From positions 2,626,501-2,690,500 of the forward strand of contig JAOTON010001669.1 in assembly GCA_034440635.1 (NCBI GenBank): a stretch of DNA of 64,000 nt, read 5' to 3'. A program made the position numbers and the translations under genes. How positions within the stretch are numbered: position 1 is the stretch's first letter; each line of letters begins with the position of its first letter. This DNA comes from Lepas anatifera. Lineage: Eukaryota; Arthropoda; Thecostraca; Lepadidae. Positions 36,101 through 43,685 of this stretch are shown here, one piece after another. The notes beneath the pieces are model-generated. The model made no database searches and was not told the origin of the DNA. It worked only from the letters and a program-made list of their open reading frames with translations.

Positions 36101-37915
36101 CCTTAACACGGCAGAATGAGTTTGAAACAGCAAGACTGAATGAGTCCTAAACAGCACCGGAAAATTAACCTGAAACAGCCCGGCAGAGTGAATATGACCC
36201 AGCATGACTAGATGAGTCTCAGCACGGCAGAATTAACCTGAAACAGCACGGCGGAATGAATCTTAAACAGCACAGCGGAATGAAGCTGAACAGCACGGCT
36301 GAATAGATATTAAGTAGTCCCAGACGACCTCTCAGAGGTCACAGGTCAAAATTTATACTATGACCCTGGAAAGTGGCCTAAGATATCATGATTTGGACAA
36401 AACAAAGTTGGCGTGGGCAGTATCTACAGAAATAGAACCATTTTCGATCCTTCCCCATTTTCCCTATGCATTTTTATCGATACCCCATGACCCGTTAGTG
36501 ACCCTAGGTCTTAGATATTGAAAGCATCGTTACCGCATCCCCTGGCAGGCGGTGCGTCTATTATGTGATATGAATCTTGGATCAATAAATTGCACCTCCT
36601 CAAGTTGGTGCCACTTAAAATATTTTTGGAGATGATGTCAATTTACCTGAAACCTAAAATGTTGAAAAATATGGAAAATTTATCAAGGGTAAGATATGGC
36701 AAGTACGGTGGCGCTTCTTGCCGCCATTTTTTAGCATTGTTTGAAAAACCCGAAAAACGCGAGGCGATTTCCACCCCCAAACCGGAGCGAGTGTCAGATT
36801 GTGAAGCACGGCCGATTGTGCTTCAGCATGGCTGGATGAATCTGGGACAGCATGGCTGAATGTCTTAAGGCTGGATGAATCTGGGACAGCATGGCCGAAC
36901 GCATTTTCCATTCATTCTGTCTTGAATGAACCCTGGAAAATCCATCCCACCCGTCTCATTCCCTGTAGTTGCACAATCCTCATCCGACGTTTCATCCTAT
37001 ACAGACCCCTGCTTCATGTACTTCGTGGATCACTTCTTGGAACTGCTTTTAATCTTACGTAGTCTGACTAACCTCATACAGGAAAAATACCGTTGAAAGT
37101 GCGAGAGAAGAAATCGGATAATGTACTAAATGCAAACATGCAGAGGTTTGCTAACTACCCCAAGGACATATTTCCAGCGACTGCGTTCAAGGTTTCAGGG
37201 CACAGTGGTGCAGTTGGTTGTCTGTAGGGTACTCTCAATGATGGTTTTAGTTAACTACATAGAAGTAAAGCACGCAGTTTCACCCAATGTAGCCTGAAAC
37301 CTTAGAAACCTAGCCTGTGACGGCCTGTGGTGCTCTGTTTTGTATATATGTCAAAGATGTGGCTCGCTTTGTCCCGAAAAAGGTTGGGATTTAATTACTC
37401 GCCCATGAACTCTTCTTTACTCTTTTATTTGGTACGCCCAATTGGCATGTTATTCATTTCCATGAAAGATATCGCGCGGCGGACAACGCATGCTTTGCCA
37501 CTGGACTTCACTGAGACTTAGACAATTGGGATTTAAATCCCAATGACTTATAATAACTCTGATATTATTTACATCCATAAAATCAAACTAATATAACTGA
37601 ACACTAATTTGATTTCATCCTTTGCCGGGGAATGGGGGGATTGGAGGCGGATTTTGACCACATTCACATTCTCAGATCATAGTCTGAAAAATACAACCAA
37701 CGATGCCCTTCACCAACACATTTACGTAGGTCTACGCGGACAATTAGGGGAAAATAAGGCACTAAGTTGAGTCTTAAACTTTCTGGGGTTTTCCTTCCCC
37801 CTGTGAGGTGGGAAGACGCGTCCTCCAGTCCCCACTCTCCCCCGGTTTCGATGCTCATGGTTATTCCTCACTTGCTAAGTTCGTCGACATCGCTGGTTTC
37901 CGTGCTGTTCTCCAT
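18013..37915 (-). CDS. moody: moody/Tre1-family G-protein-coupled receptor, eight coding exons
   Basis: Class A seven-transmembrane receptor. Coding exons on the minus strand are 37915-37872, 35710-35570, 26636-26476, 26073-26060, 25569-25442, 25270-25120, 24317-24118 and 18173-18013. All junctions are AG/GT and all phases match. The lengths total 1000 nt; dropping one base from a C5 run in exon 3 gives exactly 332 residues plus stop. Visible landmarks are GN at residues 38-39 (TM1), D67 (TM2), C95 and C174 (extracellular disulfide), ITVNRF at 116-121 where most class A receptors have DRY, W147 (TM4), P196 (TM5), CYLP at 262-265 (TM6) and NPIIY at 296-300 (TM7). A basic third loop of about 40 residues spans 214-250. 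The segments around WIHG, PLLRY, PTLAGKWG and MSKQYRQAY resemble Drosophila Moody and Tre1, recalled rather than searched. In flies these act in glial barrier formation and germ-cell migration; the role and ligand here are unknown. Introns are loaded with transposons. Confidence 0.87.
18412..18854 (+). mobile_element. 450-bp TTAA MITE, copy 1, in GPCR intron 7
   Basis: The family has ends TTAAAGGGAATGTGGCACCT and the complement, flanked by TTAA (right TTAA mutated to TTGA). It contains two TGACGTCA palindromes and an ATTGG/CCAAT box. It has no coding capacity. TTAA targets suggest mobilisation by a piggyBac-like enzyme, which is an inference. Confidence 0.82.
19353..20052. mobile_element. 450-bp MITE, tail-to-tail inverted dimer, in GPCR intron 7
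   Basis: Two partial copies face each other around a centre near 19705, giving a roughly 700-bp imperfect palindrome bounded by TTAA (19353-19356 and 20049-20052). Each half carries the TGACGTCA and CCAAT motifs of the family. Confidence 0.82.
20513..23884. mobile_element. Long-inverted-repeat element with TA flanks, in GPCR intron 7
   Basis: Arms of about 720 bp (20513-21235 and 23160-23884) are reverse complements, with termini GGGTGTCCCAAAATAC inside TA dinucleotides (20511-20512 and 23885-23886). A second, broken copy of the same arm lies at 21246-21760. Between the arms is a remnant coding region (22030-22607, minus). TA flanks suggest a Tc1/mariner-type target, but no DD(E/D) transposase of that class is visible. 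Confidence 0.72.
22030..22607 (-). pseudogene. Remnant of an uncharacterised transposon-associated protein
   Basis: Three pieces in different frames follow the order of one protein: QVKQIAELIALFHDPYFLQA with PRLDLRLF (22607-22407), LWLFGDGVSTDENAEVVAAL (about 22375-22315), and MNAFMENLEVTNDSAERSVK (22212-22030). I recall a widespread unnamed family in arthropod and cnidarian genomes with the motifs (V/I)xF-x-LF-D, and VNDxAER-x-VK. No function is established. The gene lies between the arms of the long inverted-repeat element and is plainly decayed. Confidence 0.42.
24118..24317 (-). CDS. moody: GPCR exon 7, third intracellular loop and TM6
   Basis: A 200-nt exon with acceptor TCTGCAG|G and donor CCTG|GTGAGG. 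Residues 214-250 are highly basic (repeated Arg/Lys, with ERRRRSEARVTR just before the helix), typical of a G-protein-coupling loop. TM6 follows as LAVFLTFVVCYLPIT, with CYLP in place of the common CWxP. The exon is GC-rich compared with the surrounding introns. Confidence 0.9.
24838..25079. mobile_element. hAT-like MITE, GGCGGATCC family, in GPCR intron 6
   Basis: The ends are CATAGGCGGATCCAGG and ATCCGCCTATG, with an exact 8-bp target duplication GATCATAG at 24830-24837 and 25080-25087. The interior is G/C-tract-rich and shared with 35277-35518 and 59354-59617. Confidence 0.85.
25120..25270 (-). CDS. moody: GPCR exon 6, second extracellular loop and TM5
   Basis: A 151-nt exon with acceptor TTGGCAG|GA and donor AT|GTAAGT. 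It encodes residues 164-212: an extracellular loop with Cys174, expected to pair with Cys95, then the hydrophobic segment FVMGFVIPCVAIIICYLGIF with the TM5 proline at 196. It is separated from exon 5 by a 171-bp intron. Confidence 0.88.
25442..25569 (-). CDS. moody: GPCR exon 5, second intracellular loop and TM4
   Basis: A 128-nt exon with acceptor GTGGCAG|G and donor TGGG|GTCAGT. It encodes residues 121-162: FVMIAFTELYQRLYQWRW (intracellular loop 2), then TM4 with the conserved GW at 146-147, ending PTLAGKW. The pattern of Tyr and basic residues in the loop is the segment most reminiscent of Drosophila Moody. Confidence 0.88.
26060..26073 (-). CDS. moody: GPCR exon 4, 14-nt microexon with the NRF motif
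   Basis: The bases ATCACGGTGAACAG are bounded by TTGCAG on the left and GTAAGT on the right, both near-consensus. They encode I-T-V-N and two bases of Arg, which is the end of TM3 carrying the NRY/DRY-equivalent motif. Phase 0 in and phase 2 out match the neighbours exactly. Standard gene finders would probably miss it because of its size. Confidence 0.85.
26476..26636 (-). CDS. moody: GPCR exon 3, TM2 and TM3, carrying a 1-nt frameshift
   Basis: The acceptor is GTCTGCAG|C and the donor ATG|GTAACA. It encodes SLCVADFSFCLLVLPFEI (TM2), the loop GGWIHGDGAVC with conserved Cys95, then FPLLRYWNVGNSLLSIAM (TM3). The two halves are in different frames. A run of five C where four would keep the frame (about 26527-26531 on the plus strand) accounts for the whole discrepancy. 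The exon is 161 nt, whereas the flanking phases require 160. This is either a base-calling error in a homopolymer or a real inactivating allele. Confidence 0.85.
27403..27785. mobile_element. hAT-like MITE, GGCGCGCCCAGG family
   Basis: The whole segment is closely related to the two ends of 40749-41478, sharing GTGATTCAAGCCGCCCCTGT and AAAATCCTGGGAGCGC. Its edges are decayed and no duplication was seen. Confidence 0.6.
28741..28815 (+). mobile_element. hAT-like element end fragment
   Basis: CAGGGACGGATCCAGGATTT followed by a G-rich stretch. No matching right end nearby. Confidence 0.45.
29347..29433 (+). repeat. tRNA-derived SINE head
   Basis: A box TGGTCTAGTGG and B box GGGTTCAATTCCC. The intervening region is too long for most tRNAs and the stems fit poorly. 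It is cut 3' by the 450-bp MITE at 29471. Confidence 0.5.
29471..29924 (-). mobile_element. 450-bp TTAA MITE, copy 3, in GPCR intron 2
   Basis: Bounded by TTAA at 29471-29474 and 29921-29924, with both 20-bp ends recognisable. It contains GCTGACGTCACG and CAGCCAATCG. It lies directly 3' of a tRNA-derived SINE head at 29347-29433. Confidence 0.83.
30320..30640 (-). pseudogene. C-terminal region of the CR1-clade LINE polyprotein, frameshifted
   Basis: Continues the reverse transcriptase as FGRKKFDHVSDVLEDLGWLS and ELVRYHTLVLVHKVV. It then shifts frame to FREPEELALGFEEVRLTR and RFKARGPLLYNDLPNDLK, ending LLAERI and stop. This is the usual conserved tail of CR1-group elements (W-L, NxLP). There are two one-base frame changes, at about 30680-30700 and 30545. 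Confidence 0.65.
30633..32162 (-). CDS. Reverse transcriptase of a CR1-clade LINE, partial
   Basis: A 509-residue open frame. It copies LINE RNA into DNA at the target site. Visible motifs are FRPIS at 175-179, QHGFRPRHSCE at 210-220, DLSKCFD with a catalytic Asp at 246-252, GVFQGSCLGP at 305-314 (usually VPQGS), and the catalytic YADD at 336-339, followed by the KTQLILLG and VKNLGLTFDRTLSW blocks typical of CR1/L2-type elements. The frame shifts near residue 492, where the homologous text continues as FGRKKFDHVSDVLEDLGWL in another frame. A one-base loss in an A run near the end fits this. The real start lies upstream and is lost. Confidence 0.82.
   Translation of the reverse strand: MFGPESPGEGAMRRDMRDDVQRRLREEGSRGVWRCVDRVIGGKKGGARVIPDATADELNRFFVGVGPRVAAGVTAMGFLPSVACRLPRVGSCAFTLRLITLDELQAIVFGRGSSNSSASDGISMRIIRLVFESQGPALLHLINSSILTCEIPGSWKHSLVHPIFKSGDSSDPSSFRPISIIPTVTKILERAVHQQLYAYLSENHLLASSQHGFRPRHSCESALVSITDHILSANDRGEVSLLCLLDLSKCFDVIDHSRLLEKLQAHSIDTSWFSAYFRHHTQSVSLPADNLGVSKVSSSLPNNMGVFQGSCLGPLLYCIFANDLSLYAEDAVVVQYADDTQILISGKKSLFQTLIQRMENSLASLDVWFRGNGLKVNADKTQLILLGSAPNIRQIGNFTVKFRGHDLVPSMNVKNLGLTFDRTLSWDSHISLLTRQCFGILSGLSHLRHCLPPRVISPIVSSLVISRVRYCISVFGNGTQTNNIRLQKLLTMLQKSFLVAKSLITYRMC
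32516..32680 (-). mobile_element. tRNA-derived SINE, partial, minus strand
   Basis: Reads, reversed, from a degenerate B-box region to a tail ending GTTAAACCCGAATAATTGTT. Shared with 56723-56880. Confidence 0.55.
32690..33335. repeat. Degenerate G-rich tandem repeats
   Basis: Irregular units such as GGGCGGTCCATGTTGAAGTG and GGGGCGCCCTRAGGCTGAAA recur at about 50-100 bp spacing and resume at 33547-33720 after the SINE. Open frames here are by-products. Confidence 0.65.
33348..33537 (+). mobile_element. tRNA-derived SINE, full length
   Basis: tRNA-like head with B box GGGTTCAAGGC, a core (GACGCCATATGACCCTGGCA type) and an A/T-rich tail. It is flanked by the duplication CATGCCAAA (33336-33344 and 33538-33546). 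Confidence 0.83.
33969..34154 (+). mobile_element. tRNA-derived SINE, full length
   Basis: Same family, starting GGGGGCGCGGTAGTGGAG and ending in ATT repeats. Exact 13-bp duplication TCAACTCTGAGAC (33955-33967 and 34155-34167), showing target-primed insertion. Confidence 0.88.
35277..35518. mobile_element. hAT-like MITE, GGCGGATCC family, in GPCR intron 2
   Basis: The right end CTGGATCCGCCTATG is intact. The left end is decayed to TATAGGCAGGCCCAGG. The flanking 8-mers TCGACTAG and TCGGCTGG match at 6 of 8. The interior matches the copies at 24838 and 59354. Confidence 0.7.
35570..35710 (-). CDS. moody: GPCR exon 2, TM1
   Basis: A 141-nt exon with acceptor GTTGCAG|G and donor CAG|GTAC. It encodes residues 16-61 plus two bases of Ser62: one long hydrophobic helix containing GLVGN, followed by a polar loop with RTATTAFIV. 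A 24-bp satellite array begins about 30 bp upstream, in intron 1. A hAT-like MITE begins about 50 bp downstream, in intron 2. Confidence 0.88.
35740..36312. repeat. 24-bp satellite array in GPCR intron 1
   Basis: About 22-24 units of GAAACAGCACGGCTGAATGA followed by GTTT or a shorter CCTC-type variant, with AACACGGCAGAATGAG as an alternating subunit. The array ends about 30 bp from the TM1 exon. Degenerate units reappear at 36805-36900. Confidence 0.88.
37872..37915 (-). CDS. moody: GPCR exon 1, start codon and N-terminus
   Basis: The ATG is at 37915-37913 with G at +4. The exon encodes a short acidic N-terminus beginning MENSTETSDVDELS, with an N-S-T glycosylation sequon at residues 3-5. 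It ends in phase 2 at a strong donor (AA|GTGAGG). Joined to the TM1 exon, the split codon reads AAG (Lys15) and the frame stays open. No signal peptide is visible, as is usual for this class. I chose this start because it is the upstream ATG that combines a strong donor with the phase the TM1 exon needs. Confidence 0.68.
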
Positions 37916-37919
37916 CACG

Positions 37920-39550
37920 GCGGAGGCTTTTGCAGGTATCAGCCGGCCGTGCTGCGGGGAGCCCTTCGCTCCCGCTGCTTCCAATCGCCGGCGAAAACCG
38001 TGCCTCCGAGAAAATCACGTATCTACCCTTAAATAAACCGAAAGTTGGGTAGGCACGTGTGACGAAAACTACGAAAAGCCGCCGACGCCCCGGCACCAGC
38101 TAGGTATCAGTCACGCACCAGGCTTCTACTCCCTCTCGGAAGCCGTCGTCCACCGCTTCTCCTCCCTTATCGCACTCTTTCCGGAGTGTTTTTTTCAGCC
38201 GGTTCCGGGGAAGCGTCGAATCGGGCTGTATCAACCAACAGCTTCCTGGTGATGCAGTTTTGCGGTTTGCGTCCACTGCACTGACCTTCCTCTTAAGTTC
38301 ATCTTGTAATGATAGTAAAGTAGGTATCCTTTTGAATCATTAAGTCACATATACAAAATCGTGCTGCGATATCATTGCTCTTTTTTACTTTAAGAACGAA
38401 AAAGACGTCTCTACGAAACGATCTTAAAGGGGATGTGACATCTCCGCCGTCAGTTTTGACTCAGATACTGTTGTGAAACATGCCGTAAGCCCCTTGGTTT
38501 CATACTTTGTCACAAAACTAACCGCTTACAGAGAAATGAGATGATGTTCAGAGCGGGACTGTGCCCCGCCGGGAATGTGTTCCGTTGCCAGCCTGCAACA
38601 CTCTGCTGCAAGCCAGTGCAGACGCAGCAGAAGCTTAGCTTCCGCTTACAGGGAAGCGCGTTATTGCAAACAGTAAGTACTTGAGACACATGAGGTAGGT
38701 ATGAATTCCATTTGTTTGTAAGGTGATGTGCAGGACTGGAAGATGCTGTCCGCGGCTGTGCTGCCAGGGGCGCAGGGCGGAGAAGCGGACGCTGCTGTCA
38801 GTATATGTGCCGCCAGTCTAGTTCCAAACGGTGTGGAAGAATTCCGCAGCACTGCTCCTTTCGAGTGGTGAGCCAGGGCTGGTAATCGCTGCGAATAATC
38901 AGTGTCGGGACGGTAGGGGTAACCTGATGATCGCAGCGGAGGAAGTGATGTGCTTCATCAGGGACCGACTTCGGCAGTGAAGCGAATCTGAGTGAATGAG
39001 CTTAGATCGCCAGCTGCGCGCACTCGTGCAAGTTTCTGCGCGCACCTCCATCTTCCTTATTCTAAAAAAAATGTTTTCGGATAACGGAACCATCTTCAAA
39101 GGTAGGAGTTGCGAGCTCCGGCCTCACCGCAGAAGCGAGTCCTGTCTCCACCACACCATAATGTTCTTCTAAACAATATTTGCCTTACCTCCTGGGGTGA
39201 TATAAGGCATTTGTTTTGAATTTATTTCGTCGACAAGTTGTATATGGGAAAGGTAATAAGAGATGATCCCTCGCTGGTTACCGTGTGTTCTTAGTAATAC
39301 AAATCTCATGACCGATCGGATTAAGCAGACAAGTAATAGTCTGTCGGATACTCCACCCGGTGCAGCCCGAGCAGTGATAAACGTTGACTGCAATGCTCTC
39401 GGGTTACATAACACACGGCGGCAGTGACAGCACAAGCTGACTTCAGAGACGCCGTAAGAAGAAAGGCATAGAAACTAAGAAGACGATGAGGCCTGATTCC
39501 TTACTTTAACATGATAACATGTCATACAAAGTTTTCATTTCGAAAACTAA
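37920..39550. other. Region upstream of the GPCR start, no assigned feature
   Basis: Presumably contains the 5' untranslated region and promoter of the minus-strand receptor gene. I found no convincing TATA box, initiator or further exon. Short open frames show no family resemblance. Confidence 0.4.
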
Positions 39551-39855
39551 TACATTGCAGGGGCGGATCCAGGATTTCCTCAAGGAGGGGGCGAATTCAA
39601 GACACGGGGCCCTTCGTTTGGGGAGGGGGCCCCACCGGGGGGGGCGGAAGAAACGTTAAATGATGGAACTCAGCTTAAAAAATGATGCCTTAAACCCAAT
39701 CCAGAGTCATTTTACGGGTTACCACCACACCTACACGCTCGCACGCACTATATAGTCAGTATATACATATACAGACGGGGCATTTCACTCATAGCATCCT
39801 TGCGGGGCGGGGGGGGAAGGCTGCAGCTGCGGCGGGAGGCGCTTCTTTCCAGTGC

Positions 39856-40302
39856 TGAAAGGGAATGTGGCACCTTTATTACGTGATTTTAACTGAGATA
39901 GCCAAGTTGTAAATGATGCCGGGAAACCCAGTACCTTGTCTTGAAACTCAATTTCCGTGAAGAAAAGCCAAAAACCTACCTGAAAAGTAGGTACCCCAAA
40001 TATTCCCCAACCAGGCGGCCACAGTTGTCAGCTGTTGGTGTGGCGACAGTACTGACGTCACGGTAAATAATCAGTCAATCGAAGCCCTTGAAGCCTATTG
40101 AATATGGTAGTAGTTGCCAGATCATGATGCCATCCACAGGCAGAGGTCTATTTTTCACCCTAGAGGAAAATTTTAAAATAAAGATATTGAGCTCAGTGTA
40201 AATTTTTGAGAGAAACCATGGACGTTTTCATGATTCTCGGCTAAAAACACCCCCAATTACACTAAATTCTTGGATTCCACCAATGTGCCACATTCCCTTT
40301 AA
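39856..40302 (-). mobile_element. 450-bp TTAA MITE, copy 4
   Basis: Same family. Left TTAA is mutated to TGAA (39856-39859); right TTAA is at 40299-40302. It contains ACTGACGTCACGG and the CCATCCACAGGC segment shared by all copies. It sits inside a decayed G-rich hAT-like element whose fragments flank it. Confidence 0.82.
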
Positions 40303-40748
40303 GGTCGGCCCAATGTGGGGGCGATCGCCCCATCGCCCCCACCTTAGATCCGTCCCTGATACATGGACAGTAGACACCTTTAGGACCATACAATGTACTA
40401 GCACGAAATATATGTCGAAAGAGTACGATCTAAATAGTCACACAAATGCACCAGCTAAACTGTAATCTCTGAGAAGTTTGCTATCAGACCACACACCACC
40501 GCCACCAAGGCTCCGGCTCGGGGCCCTTAAATTACACCGGGGAGGGGGTGGCAATCAAAACTAATCACCGGAAAAGTTGCGGGGCAGTAAAAAATACCTA
40601 GAAGATATTTGTGTCTATTGTAACCTGATTCTTTCTCCTTTCGACAGCTCGCTTATATTACTCTGTCAGGCCCAAAAACCAATGCCAAAAAACAGCGTTT
40701 TCCTTTCACTCCCACTATCGGACACCTCAACTATATGTGACCAGGATG

Positions 40749-41478
40749 CAGAAGCGCACCCAAGGAGGGGGCAGCGGGCCCCTAACGCTTCGACTCCAAA
40801 ATGCAGCTCCCCGCCCATGTCGGGCGCCCGACATGGCTTTCTTAAAAAGACCGCCTGCGGGCGCCCATCGAGGACAGAAATGAGCCTTAATCTGGCTTTA
40901 AGTACCACGGTCCTACTCTCACCCTACCAGCCCTGCCTACAGCGTGCCGCCCCTGCATTGAAGCATTCACCCAGTGTGTGATTCAAGCCGCCCCTGTCCC
41001 GAAACTGCCGCCCCCTCCTCGCCAGAGAAAGAAATCCTGCGCGACATGCCGACCCAGGTGCTGGAATCTCTCAGAGCCACCGGCTTCGCGATTGTATCTG
41101 ACCCGGGCTGAGGACTCGTGTTTCGGTAGGGAAAATAACAATGAGAATATGTTTTTTTACGAATTGTGATGCTATCCACTTTTTCCCACACCCTTTTCCT
41201 ACCAAACAACTTTTTTGAGAACCACTCGGACCGATGAGAGCCTTCTTTCAGGTCTTTTTATACACAGACATGACTAACAGCAGGGCATAAAGGTAACCGG
41301 GCAATGTTCAGCCGAACTCTATTTTACGTCGTGTTTTGCTGATAGTGATATGGGCGCTATATGACTTTTAGGGTTGGCGCGCCCTTAAGCCCAAATAATC
41401 AATCAATGCCGGCCCCCTTCAATCAGCCTGCCCCCCTTACCAGCCGGCCCCCAAACGAAAATCCTGGGAGCGCGCCTG
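40749..41478. mobile_element. hAT-like element, GGCGCGCCCAGG family
   Basis: The ends are CAGAAGCGCACCCAAGG and CCTGGGAGCGCGCCTG, with flanking 8-mers CCAGGATG and CTAGGATG (one mismatch). A block of about 330 bp around 41090-41400 is extra relative to 27403-27785. Confidence 0.68.
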
Positions 41479-41529
41479 CTAGGATGTAAGGAAGCTGGTT
41501 TTTAGTTGCATACTCTGCGGGAAAGATGT

Positions 41530-42344
41530 TTAACACGCGCACTGGAGTGGTACCCGGATGTCCCCCACTTATTTTTCCGACGTGGCCGGAGAACAGCGAA
41601 GAACGATACTCGGTTGCAGTTGACAGAATTTAATGGCGCTTCGATTAGTGCAAGAATTTTGAAAATCAGTTGACAATTTGTTTACTCATAGACTTTCAAA
41701 GTCAGACCTGCATTTTGAGATCGCCACAATCGCGTGGTTGGGCCAGTTCGCTTGCATTGGAGACCGAGTGGTGACGTCATAACGCTATATAACAGGGATG
41801 TATGTCAAGGGCACCTCACATGAGGGTCAAGTTAAAAGGCCACAGGTCAAGGTCATGGCAGCTCTTCCAAGGTCATTTACCCCAGTGCTTCCGGGTCATA
41901 TGGCGTTACCCGGTCTGCTATGAGGTCATAGTTAAGGTAACTAAATGTAAAGGTCAATGGTCATGGGTAAAGGTCAATCCTCTTTTTACCAAACAGTTGC
42001 TATAGCGCTAGTTATAGTAAACATTATAGGTAGGTAGCATACCATATTATAACCTCATTGATCAATGATCTTGAATGATCTTGACCCCAAAATTGTAGGA
42101 AAAATTATTTGCAGCCTTCCTTCTATGACCCTGGTCCGTCTTTAGCTCATCTCCGTCAATTTCCGCATAATCGCGGCATTTCCCAAGTGGTACCCAGCAT
42201 GGACAATATTTGACCTTTATGACCTCGTTTGACCTTGAAGATATTGACCTGGGTCAATGAAAATTGGCTGTGATGTAGATGACCACAGTCCCTACCCACA
42301 TACCAATGCGCGTTAGTGCCAGACCCCTCTCCAGTGCGGGTGAA
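41530..42344 (-). mobile_element. TTAA-type AGGTCA-rich element, inverted orientation
   Basis: Begins TTAACACGCGCACTGGAG and ends CTCCAGTGCGGGTGAA (terminal TTAA mutated to TGAA). The interior is the reverse complement of 14378-15242, including the runs of AGGTCA/TGACCT and the stretch describing sites around 41700-41780. Confidence 0.78.
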
Positions 42345-42745
42345 GGGCGGCGAGCGGTTGTGATTATGTTCCTCACTGCTGCAGCAGTAGCCGGGTCGCC
42401 ACTCTGCCTCAGATGAGGCAGAGTGCCGCCAAGCGTCAAACACGGCGAAGGCGCGTCACACGCAGGTGCGACCTGTGCCTGGTTCCATCAGCTACACATC
42501 TCTGCAGTCGCCCTCCGACACGTGACTGAATGGCTGTGCAAATCGCCGGAAGGCGTGGGCAGTCTACATCCACAGCCTGCCAACTGGAATACCATTCGGC
42601 GGCTGTCTCAAGCGCGGCGGGTTGTCTATACGAGTACTATGAAAAAGGGCCCAAACGCATCACAGTGAACATACTTCTGCTCGGGAGCTGTTCACAAATG
42701 ATGTCACTTTTATTGGAGGAGTTCCCCCTCTGCTCCCTCCCTATG

Positions 42746-42777
42746 CACAGTGTTATAAGCGGCCGCGAAAACGGACA
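42746..42777 (+). repeat. Transib left terminal inverted repeat, RSS-like
   Basis: Heptamer CACAGTG, then 12 bases, then GCGAAAACG, which matches 6 of 9 positions of the RSS nonamer ACAAAAACC. It is preceded by the target duplication CTATG at 42741-42745. Confidence 0.85.
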
Positions 42778-43685
42778 GAATACCCCGAAACCGACTTCCG
42801 TATTTCAGTAAATAACCTCAACTGGTCCGTACAAAATTGTCTGGTGCATGCGTTTTTGATATTCATTTGTTTGTGGCTTATCTCATTCTGCCGCTATATT
42901 GCTTCAAAGCTGCCACTTCTTCATGTTCGTCCCGCGGATGAATGACGTCGTTTTCATGCTGCCTTTTTCTTAACCCTGCTGCGCGTAGGCTTATCGGCGG
43001 ATTTTTTATTGGGTGGTATCAAATGATAGTGTGATGTCTGTTTTGTAGGATCAGCTATATTATTAAGCTATGCACCATTTGCCGAAGGATCATTGACCCC
43101 GGAAATAACGCTATGTATTTTTTCCGTTTTCAACTTGGAGTATTTAGTTCAACTAGTCTCACACTTTTGTGAACAAAAGTGAACAATTCAATTTACGTAT
43201 CAGAAGAAAGCCCAAATAAATTCTGGACAGGAGCCATCATGACTTTTTTGCATAGTTTTGCATATATACGGCTGAGACGACATTGGAGACAGTGGTGCTC
43301 CGATCTCGGCGGCAGTTAAGGCACGAACGCGTCGCGCGCCGACTCAGCTTACACCGGCGCTCGTGCCCTTCGACGGGTGAATTTGATGCCTTAGGGCTGG
43401 GGTTTTATCTGGCACTGGCGGTATTTCACCGAAAGAGGGAAAGTTTCGTTGATTTCCACAACAGTTCAAAAAGTTACTGCCCCGGAAATCGGTGTCCATT
43501 GCTAGGCTTAGTTAGGGTAAGTGCTGGTCAGAGATATACTTCCATCCGTGTGTACGGCAAGTCTTGTAACAGGTCAAAGAGTATTGCGACACCTCTGCTC
43601 TGTGAATACTTCCCTGGTGCAGAGAAATACTTCATGTTTAGCCTCATTCATGCGAAGAACAGTGTCGTGGTAACGTGCGGGGATA

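Noticed and set aside
38661..39099. Minus-strand frames upstream of the GPCR as additional N-terminal exons
   Set aside because: The exon at 37915-37872 already gives an ATG in the correct phase; these frames have no matching donor.
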